Part shown: piece by piece, positions 15,001 through 25,627 of the stretch
Numbering within the stretch: the stretch's first letter is position 1
How the letters are laid out: each line of letters opens with the position of its first letter
NCBI GenBank assembly: GCA_914767715.1
Contig: OU612068.1
Span: 1,366,001-1,426,000, forward strand
Reading direction: 5' to 3'
Length of the DNA: 60,000 bases
Origin: Membranipora membranacea
Taxonomy: Eukaryota > Bryozoa > Gymnolaemata > Cheilostomatida > Membraniporidae
Made by a program: the position numbers and the translations under genes
The notes under the pieces: model-generated
What the model was told of the DNA's origin: nothing
What the model saw: only the letters and a program-made list of their open reading frames with translations
Databases searched by the model: none

Positions 15001-17364
15001 CTCAATATAATATTACTACTGATATGTGTCCATATCGACTTTTTTTGTGTAGAGGTCCGATTTCCAAATTTAAAACTATTTAATCAAACTCTATAAAATA
15101 TCAAAGATCAACCCTTTTCTAAATACTCGTGAAGGTGGCAAAGGTAGTTTCACAAAACTGCATCAGTTTGTAATCGTGCAAACTTGACACAACAGAAACA
15201 GCTTAGAGAAGGAAATAATGTAAAATGATTGCCTGCTACATTTATACAACTTGTATAGTCATTTATGCAATAACTTTTTTGCTTTTTTGAAAATTCAACT
15301 TCAGAATTCAGGCGCAAAATATATTAGGCATGCGTAGAACAAAATAACCACTATTTCCAGATTATGGTCAGCACAAACCTGTATTGGGTACAGTCAACAA
15401 CCAGAATTTCATTCAATGCTTCCTGACAGATGCCGAGGGTTTGCTGCATGGATGGGTGTAGTGTATGGAGATGTTGCTTTATCGAGTCTTTGTACGCCAC
15501 GTAATCTTCATGCCATGGCTGGGAGTAGTCCAGACCAGAGAGCTCCTCGGGAGGTGCTGTCAGGTCATCACCTTCCAGACCCTTCACTGCGGGCTTGACA
15601 AGGGTCAGACCAACTGTAAAGAACATTAATGGGTTAGATTAGCTGGACAGATTTTTGCAAATTTGTCTGCAGCAGCATAAGAAGATTTGAAATTCACCAA
15701 TGTTGCCCCAGATCATTATTGAGAGACTTGTTCAGTTGATGACAATGTTTTTTTTTTCTGAAAATCAGTCAGCGCAGGAACTGCAGATCTGACAGTCACT
15801 CTGTATAAGACATCAAATGTGAGACTTACTCAGAGATTTCTGCATGCTCTTAGAGAAGTTTTCTCCGACTTCTCTCAGTGTTTCTTGTATGACTTCTCTG
15901 TTCTTGGCTGTCTTCAGCTCATCAGGTATAAGTTTGAGAATGTTATCAAACCATTCCTGCTGAATGGGCACAACCGGTGCCTGCTCAACACAGTTCTTCA
16001 AAAACTGATAGTTGAGACGAACGCGTCTATCTTTGCTCATCATCTAGAAATTGATATGAAAATTGTTATAATGATTGTTGACGACTGAGAGAGAATACCC
16101 AAAAGTATAGACAGGTTACCCTAGAACAAGGCTGCCCAACGAGCGGCCCCCTGACCCAATTATATGTGGCCCTCGACCCGACTGAGAGAATCGCGTAGTC
16201 GCGAAAACAATATTCAACCCTTTATTTATTACATTCCTCATTTGTACAATAATAAGGAACGCTCTACATCTAGTCACAGTATTTTGGAATTCCCCAACCA
16301 TTGCATTTGAGTGAGCTCCAATAAATAAAATTCCCACCTGCAGAGATGAAAATACTGCACGCCCATTATGAATGTTTGATTCATGGCGAGGCTGCGGGCC
16401 CCCAGGAACATTGCAATATGTGGATGCGGCCCCCCCAATGAAAAGGTTGGGCACCCCTGCCCTAGAAGAATAATCAGCCACAGACCCATGCATAGAGGGC
16501 TCGAGAAAGGTCCCTCATCATGCTGATTGGAAATATGAATATGCTGGTTCGTGCAAGTTTGATCTCATTCCTGGGTAAACAAATTATAGATAGAGGATTG
16601 TCATAGGACACCATGCAAACACGGAAAAGTGAGGAAGATAAAAAATAACCATATATTCTTTGCTCATCCCTAAGGCCTCAGCTATTCAGACAAGATCGCA
16701 TACATATTATCCCCATCAGATCAGAGTGGCAAAACAACATCAAATTTTTGGGGTAACTTTGATAGATAATATTTGGAAGAAGTAATATATTTTCACTGTA
16801 GATGAAGAGAAGTATTGGTTCCATACATTCAAATGATATAGATCAGTTGTAGGTTACTTACTAGACTAGCTGGAATTGGCTGTAATGATCATTAGTACAC
16901 TACAATAATCTGTATGTGGAGTCTGGACAGTGGCTTTCAGTTCAATTTCTATCAATGATCGGAAAATATTATCCTTATTCCAGAAATTAGAGTTCCACTG
17001 TCAGACTCATAACTGAATCAAATTAAAGTATTAGGTGATGTACTTATGTATTTAAAGAGTAAAGAAACAATACCTGATCTGGATAAGCCGGCTCATTACT
17101 ATCGGCTTTTTGTTCCTGTATTTTGTTATGATCCACAGTTCGCTCGTAAGCCTGCACAGCGTTATCCAACATTATCTTTGTGAGCAAGTTTTGTTTCTCT
17201 TTAGCGGCTCTGTATTTGAGAAGTTTACTTTTGGCATAAGGATCCTCTCTCCTCACGGCGGAGGATGGAATCGGCGGAAGACGTGGCATTCCATCAGCAC
17301 CAAAACCTCGCAGTGGAGGTTTTTTCTCTCTCGCTCCTCCGGCATGTCCATTTGCCTTAGACAT
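1..17364 (-). CDS. DNAH12: Axonemal dynein heavy chain, DNAH12-like (5' part, runs off window)
   Basis: Motor heavy chain of a single-headed inner-arm axonemal dynein. Exons in gene order: 17364-17074, 16043-15830, 15613-15379, 14711-14516, 13505-13305, 13068-12924, 7440-7349, 6958-6780, 6450-6263, 5998-5868, 5498-5343, 5100-4864, 3912-3757, 3546-3377, 3017-2801, 2551-2357, 2219-2098, 1655-1493, 1296-1177, 916-483, 226-58. All have GT-AG borders and compatible phases, giving 1337 codons that end inside AAA1. The N-terminal tail carries VPIQQEW and [12 protein letters not shown]; the linker carries [33 protein letters not shown] and DVHARDV; the AAA1 Walker [11 protein letters not shown], lies near residues 1300-1309. 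Wording such as [11 protein letters not shown] and [17 protein letters not shown] favours DNAH12 over its paralogs DNAH3 and DNAH7; this comparison is from memory. One exon (3912-3757) encodes a very basic/acidic insert. No break was seen. The gene is transcribed away from IQUB. Confidence 0.93.
1658..1838. repeat. 11-bp minisatellite at a DNAH12 3' splice site
   Basis: About 16 tandem copies of an 11-bp unit (GTAACAGTCAG and variants with GGTCAG or AGGGTCAG) fill the end of the DNAH12 intron immediately upstream, in gene sense, of the exon at 1655-1493. The splice acceptor TTACAG is formed by the edge of the array. On the sense strand each unit contains CTGAC or CTGACC. Confidence 0.9.
7688..7869 (+). 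CDS. Orphan last exon of a Ly6/three-finger GPI protein
   Basis: The exon follows a TTGTAGTAG acceptor and opens in the same phase (TG after a split codon) as the last exons of the two neighbouring Ly6 genes. It encodes RSCGEAS, then a CTCAGDRCN motif, the Cys-x-Cys...Cys-Asn ending typical of Ly6/uPAR domains, then a hydrophobic tail suited to a GPI signal and a TGA stop. No matching signal-peptide exon or middle exon is visible between the DNAH12 exon ending at 7440 and this acceptor. It is therefore either the relic of a truncated copy or the 3' exon of a gene with unrecognised upstream exons. It is clearly more diverged than the other two copies. The family assignment is fairly secure; expression is not. 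Confidence 0.55.
8559..9438 (+). CDS. Ly6/uPAR-like GPI-anchored protein, copy 1
   Basis: Three exons, 8559-8595, 8851-9015 and 9215-9438, each junction phase 1, encode 141 residues. The first 20 or so residues ([13 protein letters not shown]...) are a signal peptide. The mature part starts IKCFSC and holds ten cysteines, ending [10 protein letters not shown], the Ly6/three-finger signature. An NSAGN stretch precedes a hydrophobic C-terminus ending MMKW, as expected for GPI attachment. Proteins of this family sit on the outer cell surface and act as ligands, receptors or complement or channel modulators; which applies here is unknown. The gene lies wholly inside a DNAH12 intron on the opposite strand. 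Two AATAAA signals follow at 9556 and 9603. Its upstream 180 bp is nearly repeated before copy 2. Confidence 0.88.
10301..11387 (+). CDS. Ly6/uPAR-like GPI-anchored protein, copy 2
   Basis: Exons 10301-10337, 10729-10890 and 11152-11387 encode 144 residues with the same phases and design as the copy at 8559-9438: signal peptide ([13 protein letters not shown]), mature start IKCYLC, ten cysteines, CTCSSDYCN, hydrophobic GPI tail. Signal exon, promoter region and the last 55 or so codons are almost identical to copy 1. The middle exon and the start of exon 3 differ strongly (for example [14 protein letters not shown] in place of [15 protein letters not shown]). This suggests recent tandem duplication with loop divergence or local gene conversion. 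An AATAAA lies at 11522. It is nested in the same DNAH12 intron, antisense to it. Confidence 0.88.
11861..12923. other. Remainder of the large DNAH12 intron, no gene seen
   Basis: No exon-like reading frame, RNA gene or clear repeat was recognised. It ends at the DNAH12 donor (TCA|GTAAGT) near 12923. Confidence 0.6.
13506..14515. other. DNAH12 intron, no other feature seen
   Basis: AT-rich intron between the exons at 14711-14516 and 13505-13305. No nested gene or repeat was recognised. Confidence 0.6.
16127..16459. mobile_element. hAT-type MITE in DNAH12 intron 1
   Basis: A 333-bp non-autonomous element. The ends CAAGGCTGCCCAAC and GTTGGGCACCCCTG are inverted repeats (11 of 14 match). A perfect 8-bp target duplication CCCTAGAA flanks it at 16119-16126 and 16460-16467. 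Eight-base duplications and these ends, each next to a GCGGCCCC-rich subterminal stretch, are typical of hAT elements. It has no transposase; the open frames across it are chance. Confidence 0.9.
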
Positions 17365-18316
17365 TGTGCCCTATAAATAAAAAAACCCAAACTTATAGTT
17401 TGAAATCAAACAAATTCAACGAGTTTTATTGTTGCATATTGGGCAAGGAACTTTTTGTTACTTGTATTTAATCAACAATAAGCTAAGTTAAGACACACTA
17501 TTAATTTAATGATGAGAGTGAGTATGTGTTATCAACTCTACATCATCCAAAGCATTCATTCCAAACTTGGCTTGTGGTTCAAACTATATTTTTAGCACAA
17601 AATATGTAGGCCTACCCACTTGCTATGTCTGGCAGATATCCTGATGCTGACAGTGAGGATAAGTAAATTATCAGCATAACAAATTCACTTGATAGTGAGT
17701 GATTTTCATTTTAGATAGTGACCCTATGTAACCCACTGGCTTACAAGCTTGAAGCTAAGGTATCTGGTGTTTCATAACTGAACTTTATTTTGTAATGGAA
17801 GGTTTGGTAAATCATCAAGTCAAGTCAAAACAAGAGTGCATGTATGTATGTATGTATGACCATTATTATGATGATCGACTCCGCAGGTGTGTTACAAATG
17901 GCACTATCATGGCGCTGAGACTGAAGTGGACTTATCACTGACCTTTTGTGTGTTGGCTGAGATATCCAGTTATGATGTGTCCAGTATATTCTTTCATGAA
18001 CTACACCATTTTCAAAGGTAAAAGGACCAGAAAAATATTATTTTCTTTTTACTTTGCTGAGGTTTTGCAACAGCATTTACACTGTTGTTATGGTTGTGAG
18101 AGGCCCGCAGTTAATTCAGTTTTTTCTTCTGCATCACTCCTATCATATTTTAGTTTTTCATGATTTGATAGTTTATAAATGAAAAAAAATTAATAACTTT
18201 CATTATCTCAATATTAAAAAAATATCATTCTAATAAAATAGAATGTTTAAAATAAAAATGAAACCGGAAACTTGAAAACTTTAACTATACAAAATACAAC
18301 CTTGACCTTTCTACGT

Positions 18317-18330
18317 GTTGCCATAACAAC
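18317..18330 (+). promoter_or_regulatory. RFX X-box
   Basis: GTTGCCATAACAAC matches the X-box pattern RYYNYY-AT-RRNRAC at every defined position. RFX factors bind such sites in promoters of ciliary genes. It lies 473 bp before the IQUB start codon and 953 bp before the DNAH12 start codon. Confidence 0.75.
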
Positions 18331-18331
18331 A

Positions 18332-18339
18332 AATAAACA
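18332..18339 (+). promoter_or_regulatory. Forkhead (FOXJ1-type) site next to the X-box
   Basis: AATAAACA, reverse complement TGTTTATT, fits the forkhead core and begins two bases after the X-box. FOXJ1 and RFX act together on motile-cilia genes. A motif this short is common by chance; its position is what makes it notable. Confidence 0.5.
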
Positions 18340-18802
18340 GAACAGCAACTGAAAGAACTATAATTTGTTACAGATGCAGCAGATTTTGAGTTAATTATTT
18401 ATACAGACCACCACCTTCTGAAGCTGATTTTCCAAAAGGGGTATGTTTGATAGGTTGATGACATGTGTTGAGGTTCATTTTCAACTAATATCAACATTGT
18501 AACAGGTGCTTTTTCTTTCTTTCAAACCTTAGTAAGTTAGTTATAGTTGTTTGTCAACTTACAAGCAAGTCAGAAGTGGGTTCAGTCAAAATAATGTTCT
18601 TTTTATTGATGCCTGTACCTGGATTCCCCCATCACTCAACAATGAGCAGCAGTGCCTGTCACTGAGAAGTGGCCAATCACTCTGTTGACCATCCAGAGTT
18701 ATGATGATAACTCTCTCTCGGTGCATTGATGACATTGACTCATTGACATGCAAGAAATCTCAACACTCATCCAATGTCGTGTTGTTTATTCATGAATAGA
18801 AA

Positions 18803-21800
18803 ATGGCTGATGCAGAGAATAACGCAGAAGCAGCTCCAGTCGAAGCTCCTGAAACCACAGCAGAGCCAGAGGCAGTACCAGAGGCAGAGCCTGTGGTAGC
18901 AGCAGAACAAGAGTCACCAGAGACAGCTGCTCAGGCTCCAGTTTCTGAAGAACCAGCAGCAGAGCAAACACCCCAGGTAAACACCACTGTTCATTCCTGG
19001 AAACTCGTAACATGCTATCAAGGGATTAGTCACACACTCATCAATTTGCTTACCATAAATCTGACTGTAAGGCACAACAGTTAATTTAAATCATACGGTG
19101 TATTATTGATCAGCTATAAAGCTTACCATCACTTTATGTACAGGCTGAGGAGGGTGGTGAGGCTCCTGCTGCTCCTACTGCTGAGGAAACTGCTGATGAT
19201 CAGCAGGGTCCTGCGGAACAGACAGAGAAGGCAGAGGATGTCCCTGAAAATAATGATACTGAAACTAAACCACCAGACGAAGAGCCACAACCAGAAGCCC
19301 AGGAGGAGCTTGCAGCTGAGGAGACAACTGCTGAAAAGCTTGCTGATGACGAAGAACCCAAACCAGCTGAAGAAGAAACGAAGGCTGAGGAAAGTGAAAA
19401 TCCTGCTCCAAGTAAGTCTTCTCTGTGTTACTGAGACTTTTTAATCAATACAATACTGTTGATGCCATCAGGGAGAATGGAAGGGGGAGGAGCCTGCACT
19501 CGATGCCATCCACTCGATGCCTGCACTCATCCCTGATGCCATCCACGTTAACTTTGTAAGAAATATTTTGTTGTGCTTTTCTATCTTGGTAATCACTGCG
19601 AATACTTCACTTGCAGCACAAAAAAGTAGAAGTTCTCTAACTGCAGCACTAGAATCATTCTACACCAGGGGTGAGATGTTGTCAGCAGGAAGGCATTAGC
19701 AATAGTTTAATTATTTCATTACAATTAACTTTGTTATCTGTTCTCAGTTCATAGTTGTGATCAATTTTAGTTCATAATTGTGATCTAATTTGATATTTAA
19801 AACTGCAGCTTAAACTTAAACTTAAACTTATCAGCCCTTCTGCAGTCTGGTTGAGTTATTCAACTAATTTCTCTAACTTTAGATGAGACTGTAGTCTCTA
19901 AAGAGGAAGCCCCTCCACCCTCCACACCTGCTCAGTCTAATCCAACAGAAGAAGACAAATCTGGAGGGGACACAGTAGAGAATGCAGCAGCTGAGGAGGA
20001 GGGTGTGCCACAAGAAATCCCCTCAGCCACAGGTTAGTTTAGTCTCCTTCCTTCATTTATCGGGTTTTAAATGCAACTTTAAATTTTGCATCAGAATTAG
20101 AGGCTGTCATCTTTAATTGATTGTTTACTTAAATCGAATCTGAAAATAAAGGGTGTAATAATGACTTTACATACTTATAAAATATACCTTGACTTTATTT
20201 GTAAATCTTTTTAATTCCAGTGAAGTTTGTACTCCTACCAACTGCTCAAGTAGCAACAATGAAATGTGCTCTCAATCAGACATTAAAGGAGCTCAAAGAG
20301 CACTTTGCTGTGGAGCTGAAGATTCCTTCTTCAGTGATACTTCTACTGTATGAAGGTAAGAATATAGATACTGATAGATCATATTAATCGTAATTAATTC
20401 GTACTCACCTGACGATGATTGGGAGTTGTTTGCACAAACTTGAAGCGTCGTGTCAAAAATTTGGCAAATGTGGGTTCTTCAGTTTGAAGTAGCAATAGTA
20501 TCAATAGTAGCAGAGATATAATGAAAAATGTCACAGGATTCATTGAGAAAGGATTTATATGAGCTAGAAACCAGTAGAAAGTCGACTAATAAAAATGGTG
20601 AACAGTTTGAGAGATCACCAATTGGAAATGTGGAAGTTTTCACAACGGAGCCTGGTAACCTACTTCCTGATGCGGAAGCTTTTGTTGACATCAAAGACTT
20701 GGAGTTATCAGGTTCAGAGTCTGAGACAGATATACCAGTCGTTACTACAAACCCAGAAGATGATTCCAACTCATCGACTGTAACTGTCAATGTGACGGCT
20801 CGACCCGAGTTTTCCTCAGAATCTGATCACATTACTTCTGATATATCTGAACAGCTAGATGAAAGTTCCCTGGATGGTCGGGGTATGAATGCCAGTGCGC
20901 TTCTCAACGCTGGCTCAATATTCTGCTGCTGCTTTTGTCATGCGCTAAAGGTGCTGTCTATGACTCCCGTCTTAACATGTCTTCTCCCATCTGGCTAATT
21001 GCTTACTTGTACTTTTTGCTGAATACAACATAGTGTAAATTATCACATCACCGGGTCTTAAGTCATCTTATCGATGACAAAAGAAGAAACATTTAAGATA
21101 CCAATTTGGCTTGTGGTCACCCTAACATCTTGGTTCTTTTCTGTTTCAGGTGCAAATATGGAAAATGAGAAAACACTACAGGACCTTGGTGTGGGACCCA
21201 ATGGAACAGTACAGCTAGAAATGCAATCTGCCGATCCTGTGAATACTCCTATCAAAGCTTTCAGACCGAGACAGGAATATGTCATGCCTGATGTTATCAC
21301 CGTCAGGGTGGAAACTGGTGAGCATATTTCTCAACTTCCAGCATTACAGTTTTTGTCAAAACATTATCAGATATAAACTCAAGAAGATTGTATGAAAAGT
21401 GAAGAGCTAGATACGATGTCGTTGATATTAGTGAGATTATCAGACTGAAACAGTTCACACTGGTTGAGCCTCTTACATATTCTTGAGACATAATGTAACA
21501 CAATATGTTCACACCCCGTTGTTATTTCTGTGATCAGAACCGCAGAGATATAAAGACATAGTAGTGGAGGTGGAGAGGTCCACTCAGAAGAAGCCATTCC
21601 TCGGTGGTTACAGACATAAACAGACTAATGTAGAATTCCATCACGCATCAGCTCAAACAGGAGCTAAGGCTAGAGCCGTCAGTAACATTGAAAGGTATGT
21701 GAGAATGGAATTTTGTTTAGCAGACTTGTGTTTTTCATGACAAATATTCATCACCAACTTGAACCACATTCTTGATAGAACAGTAATAATATTTTGGTTG

Positions 21801-24800
21801 AGCATACCACATCTTCCTGGAGAGTATCACATCTACATCTGATACCCTTTAACATTATTTAGATATTGCCGAGACACTCAGACTTACCATATGAAGCACA
21901 TTAGACAACAGACAAGCGAAGACACATCTACACAGATGACTAAGATTGGTGTCTATGTCACTAATATGAGCGATAAGCTTATTGTACCAGGAAAGTACAC
22001 AACAGCCGAGCAACATCACAGGATGATTCTCAAAAAGGTAAATGTACTGTTTTTGCAACATGTGTTTGTATAGTTTCATTGTCATCGCCTGACAACTATT
22101 CATTGAGGACTACATATGCTATTTGTACAGGAGGAGCTTACCATACCCAGCCTGGTATTATTTCACACCCTTACGGGTTTTCGCCTCCCCTACCATTTTT
22201 CCTAAACTCAGGCCCTGATTATGTAACCCCGCAGCGAATATCACTTTCCGACTAATTACTATTGCCCTATTTCTTTCCACAGGTTATCATTCTGCAAAAA
22301 TATTGGAGGAGATGGTTGGCTCTGAGATATGTCACCAAACTGAAGACAGACAGACAGGCGAGACTTGACTGGGAGAAACAAGAAGAGATCAAAAAGAGGG
22401 AAGAGAAAGAGCTTAGGATGAAGAGAGAATTCGAGAGGAGGATGAATCCTAAAACTAAAGAAGATTTCGATCTTCTCTATGCAGCCTTAGAGAGTGAGTT
22501 CATTTAACAGGAGTTCAAACTCGGGAAATACAAAAGTTTTATGATTGACTATGATTCTATTGGAAAGAATCACTGTTTTCCAGACTGTCACATCGCCTCA
22601 AAGTAGTTTATAGGGTTGTGTGCACAACTGCAGTCAGAAGACAATTCCAGCTCATACTTTCAACTTTTGTGATCATTTCTTATTCTGCTCTTTATTGATC
22701 AGAATGGAGACTTGAGGAGATGGAGAAGATAGACAGAACATTGAGTGGAGCTGAGAGGAAAGCAGCTTTGTGTCAGCTTCTAGATCAGGAGACACAACTC
22801 ATAGCGTCCATCGGACGACACAAGAGAGACGCTGACGATGAGAACAAAGTCAAGACTGTTCAGTCCTTCCTTGATAAGGTATAGCGTCAGCGATATACAT
22901 CAATTTCATATTAGTGAATCTATCTTACCAACAACTGTTACACCAATGTATATATTCTTGTCTGGAACACGCGATGGAATTCTATAACTGTCAGTATCTG
23001 ACTTTTGTTTGATGATAATGATGATGACTTTATTTTCCACTATAAGAAATGCTGAAAAAAACCGACCGTACAGTGACCGTACATAGGTAATCTTTATGAG
23101 GCATTAGGCAACAAGATTTTACTATTGCATGTATGTACCCTTTATTAGGCAGCTGCAGCTAAGAAGTGGCGAGGTCCTGATGGTTGTTACACTGAGATGG
23201 ATACACCTTACACCATCAGAGCTCAGGAGCTCAGAGATATATACAACAGTATATGTATGAAATATCTCACTCAAGACGAGAGACTAGATGTGCTTCTTAC
23301 TCTCAAACACACTGTCAAGGTAAGTTATCTAATCCATTGAGAGCTAAAGTGGCTTCTGCAATGGCCATAATTGCATTTTTCCTCCTTGTTTACCATTCGT
23401 AGGATGATTTTCTGAATGTACAATCTAAAGCATAGTTGGGAAACTATGTGGATCCAAAATAAAACAATATATATATATACCTGTGGTCGAACATTGGCTG
23501 TTTACACCAATTTAACTACAATGTAAAGTAATATTAATTCTGTGTTTTTCAGGAGCATGATTGTAAATTGACACAAGAGATTATCGAGCTTATAGACCGA
23601 GAGGCTGACTTATTGATGAGAGGAGTGAGAGACGGTAACCTGGAGGGCCTCAGAAAGAGAATATCCACTTTATTCTTACAATACATCAAGACTCCCACAT
23701 TCAATCCAGAGGCTGCCAGGCTTCTCAAGGTATGTACTGATTGATGATTATCACTTGCTGTAATAATGTAAGATCATTGGAACAGATTATTATTTTAATT
23801 ATACACATTCAATAACTGGTGTAAATTTGTAACATGTATTTTGCTGGTTTCAGGTTCCGCAAGACCCATCTACTCTACGACAGAATATCTATTATTGTGC
23901 CAGCTGCAACCAGTACCTGCCATCTGTTGAATTCCAACTTTCAACCAATTCACGAACTGTCGGAAGATGTCGCAAGTGTCGTAACCTGGACAATGATGCT
24001 AGAACCAGACAAGACTATAGCCATTATCGTCTCATGCTCAAGGAGCTGCGACGTCTTGAGGAATCATATGGAGACGACTCTAAAGTTGCATTCCTGCTAC
24101 AGGTTAGTTCACACTCATTCTGAACTTAGACGCTTCTTTTTTTGTGATTTTGGTCACAATTCCAGGGAGTAAATTAATTAATTAAGTTTGTTTTGTAGAA
24201 TGTTTTAGTATTTTCTACTTGGGTGGTAATGGTGTTCTTATAGCATTCATTCATACTTTTGAAGCACTTTTCTATTCCTGTTTATTATTCTAGCGTCTAA
24301 CATTGTATTCATTGAATTCACAGGAGAATGATCTGCGTTATCTTGTTGAGAAAATATGGAACAGCCAGAGTATCGTCAGTGCGTGGGAGGATCTGTATGA
24401 CCTTGTACTTGTGAGGTGGGACAAACATAGAGAATGGTCTCCATGGAACTGTGTACTGCTCACTAAAGAGGAATCATCCGCTCATGAGAGGCTTGAAACT
24501 TTACCTGAGGTATTGAACATACACAAACTCTTCACTCCTGTCCTTTGGTTTTTTCGGTTAAGCTTTCTATACTATTTTTGTGTTGACTCTTTTGAAGTGT
24601 TTATGATGTGTATAATTTTGGAAAATGTCTAACAAACGACAAACCAGCACGGAACATAAGTGCAAATCAGATAAAATTATGCGTTCATTACCTTTAAAGG
24701 AGTCTGTGTTGGAGTGATGTTCTATTTCTAACAAACATTGTACGATATATATTTGATAAATCGTTTTTTCTGTTCTCAGGGATATGGTAAAGAGCTGATT

Positions 24801-24932
24801 CATAAAGTGTTGCGAAAGCACGCTCTAGCCAGAAATTACTTCTCAAGACTTCCAGGAATGTCAGAGCACATGCGTAAAAGAGTTACTGAGCCCTACAATG
24901 GTCCAGCTGTTGAAGGTATATCTGTCAACTGA
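18803..24932 (+). CDS. IQUB: IQ and ubiquitin-like domain protein IQUB
   Basis: Exons 18803-18976, 19144-19411, 19883-20032, 20221-20355, 21150-21317, 21538-21694, 21863-22037, 22283-22493, 22703-22878, 23149-23319, 23553-23729, 23854-24102, 24324-24509 and 24780-24932 join in phase to 849 residues; vertebrate IQUB is about 790. Residues 1-197 are an acidic Glu/Ala/Pro-rich tail. A ubiquitin-like fold follows (about 198-275, [20 protein letters not shown] then [11 protein letters not shown]). The IQ motif begins near 410 ([16 protein letters not shown]), followed by a charged helix. Near 669-696 is a four-cysteine knuckle, CASC and CRKC. IQUB is known as a calmodulin-binding, radial-spoke-associated axonemal protein. 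The gene shares its promoter with DNAH12. No break was seen. Confidence 0.94.
20528..20998 (+). other. 156-codon acidic open frame inside IQUB intron 4
   Basis: A plus-strand open frame starting ATG TCA CAG, rich in Ser, Glu and Asp, sits in the intron between IQUB exons 4 and 5. Its frame does not fit as a cassette exon: the only upstream acceptor-like site, TCACAG at 20531-20536, gives the wrong phase, and the frame is closed just upstream by TGA. No family was recognised. It may be chance. Confidence 0.2.
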
Positions 24933-25627
24933 CCGCACCATGCTCAACACTCCAGCTGGGGTCTGACTTACATATAGATCATGCAGAATGATACAAGGAT
25001 AAGCCTACTAAGGTAGACTGTGCTATGGTCTCTTGTTGAGAGAGGCGTCACAGACTTGATAAAAAAAAGCCTGACTGTTGAAAGAAGAAGACAGCACACA
25101 ATCTGTGAGGAGACTTACTAAATGAAATGTGGACATCCTGCTATTCTTGAAAGTTTGTAGCTTATATTTTTGATTTTTTTGCAGTTATGTTGTGTTATTC
25201 CACTTTTACTAAATGTATGTTATATGTACTAAGTAATAAGTATGTCATATTCATACTCAATAACCTTTGAGAAAATCATTTTGCTAATCATATGTCACTA
25301 AGATTTGGCTCCATTGATGTTTCTTTGTAAATAATATTCCCTTTTACCATCACTGAGATACATAGCTGCAGGGCTGGTGGGTGTTGGCTTATATTATTCA
25401 GATTTTTGTTCGATGGTCAGAAATACATCAGACTATGAAATGGACGAATAAACCATAATAGCACAACCAAGTATACGGCTTTTGGTGTAATGTTTAATGT
25501 TAGTGGCTGTGTATTATTTAATTGATATTTCTGACTATCATTAAGTTACTCAATCGGATAATGATCTTCTGGTGGGAAGCAAAATTCTAATATGATCACG
25601 ACAGATACCAGACTTACTCCCGTCGCG
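24933..25627. other. Convergent 3' regions of IQUB and the FGase-like gene
   Basis: Contains the probable IQUB 3' untranslated region with AATAAA at 25447-25452. The segmental duplication described separately begins near 25590. Confidence 0.6.
25447..25452 (+). terminator. Probable IQUB polyadenylation signal
   Basis: AATAAA, 515 bp after the IQUB stop codon and the clearest such hexamer before the convergent neighbour. Confidence 0.5.

Larger units (their letters stand above)
17365..18802. promoter_or_regulatory. Divergent promoter region of DNAH12 and IQUB
   Basis: The start codons of DNAH12 (17364, minus) and IQUB (18803, plus) face away from each other across 1.4 kb with no other gene. 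The region holds the X-box and forkhead site listed separately and a short GTAT microsatellite near 17839-17858. A CpG-rich core or TATA box was not seen. Transcription start sites cannot be placed. Confidence 0.7.

Noticed and set aside
16116-16493. Open frames of 71-125 codons on the minus strand near 16.3 kb
   Set aside because: They cover the hAT MITE exactly and have no homology signal.
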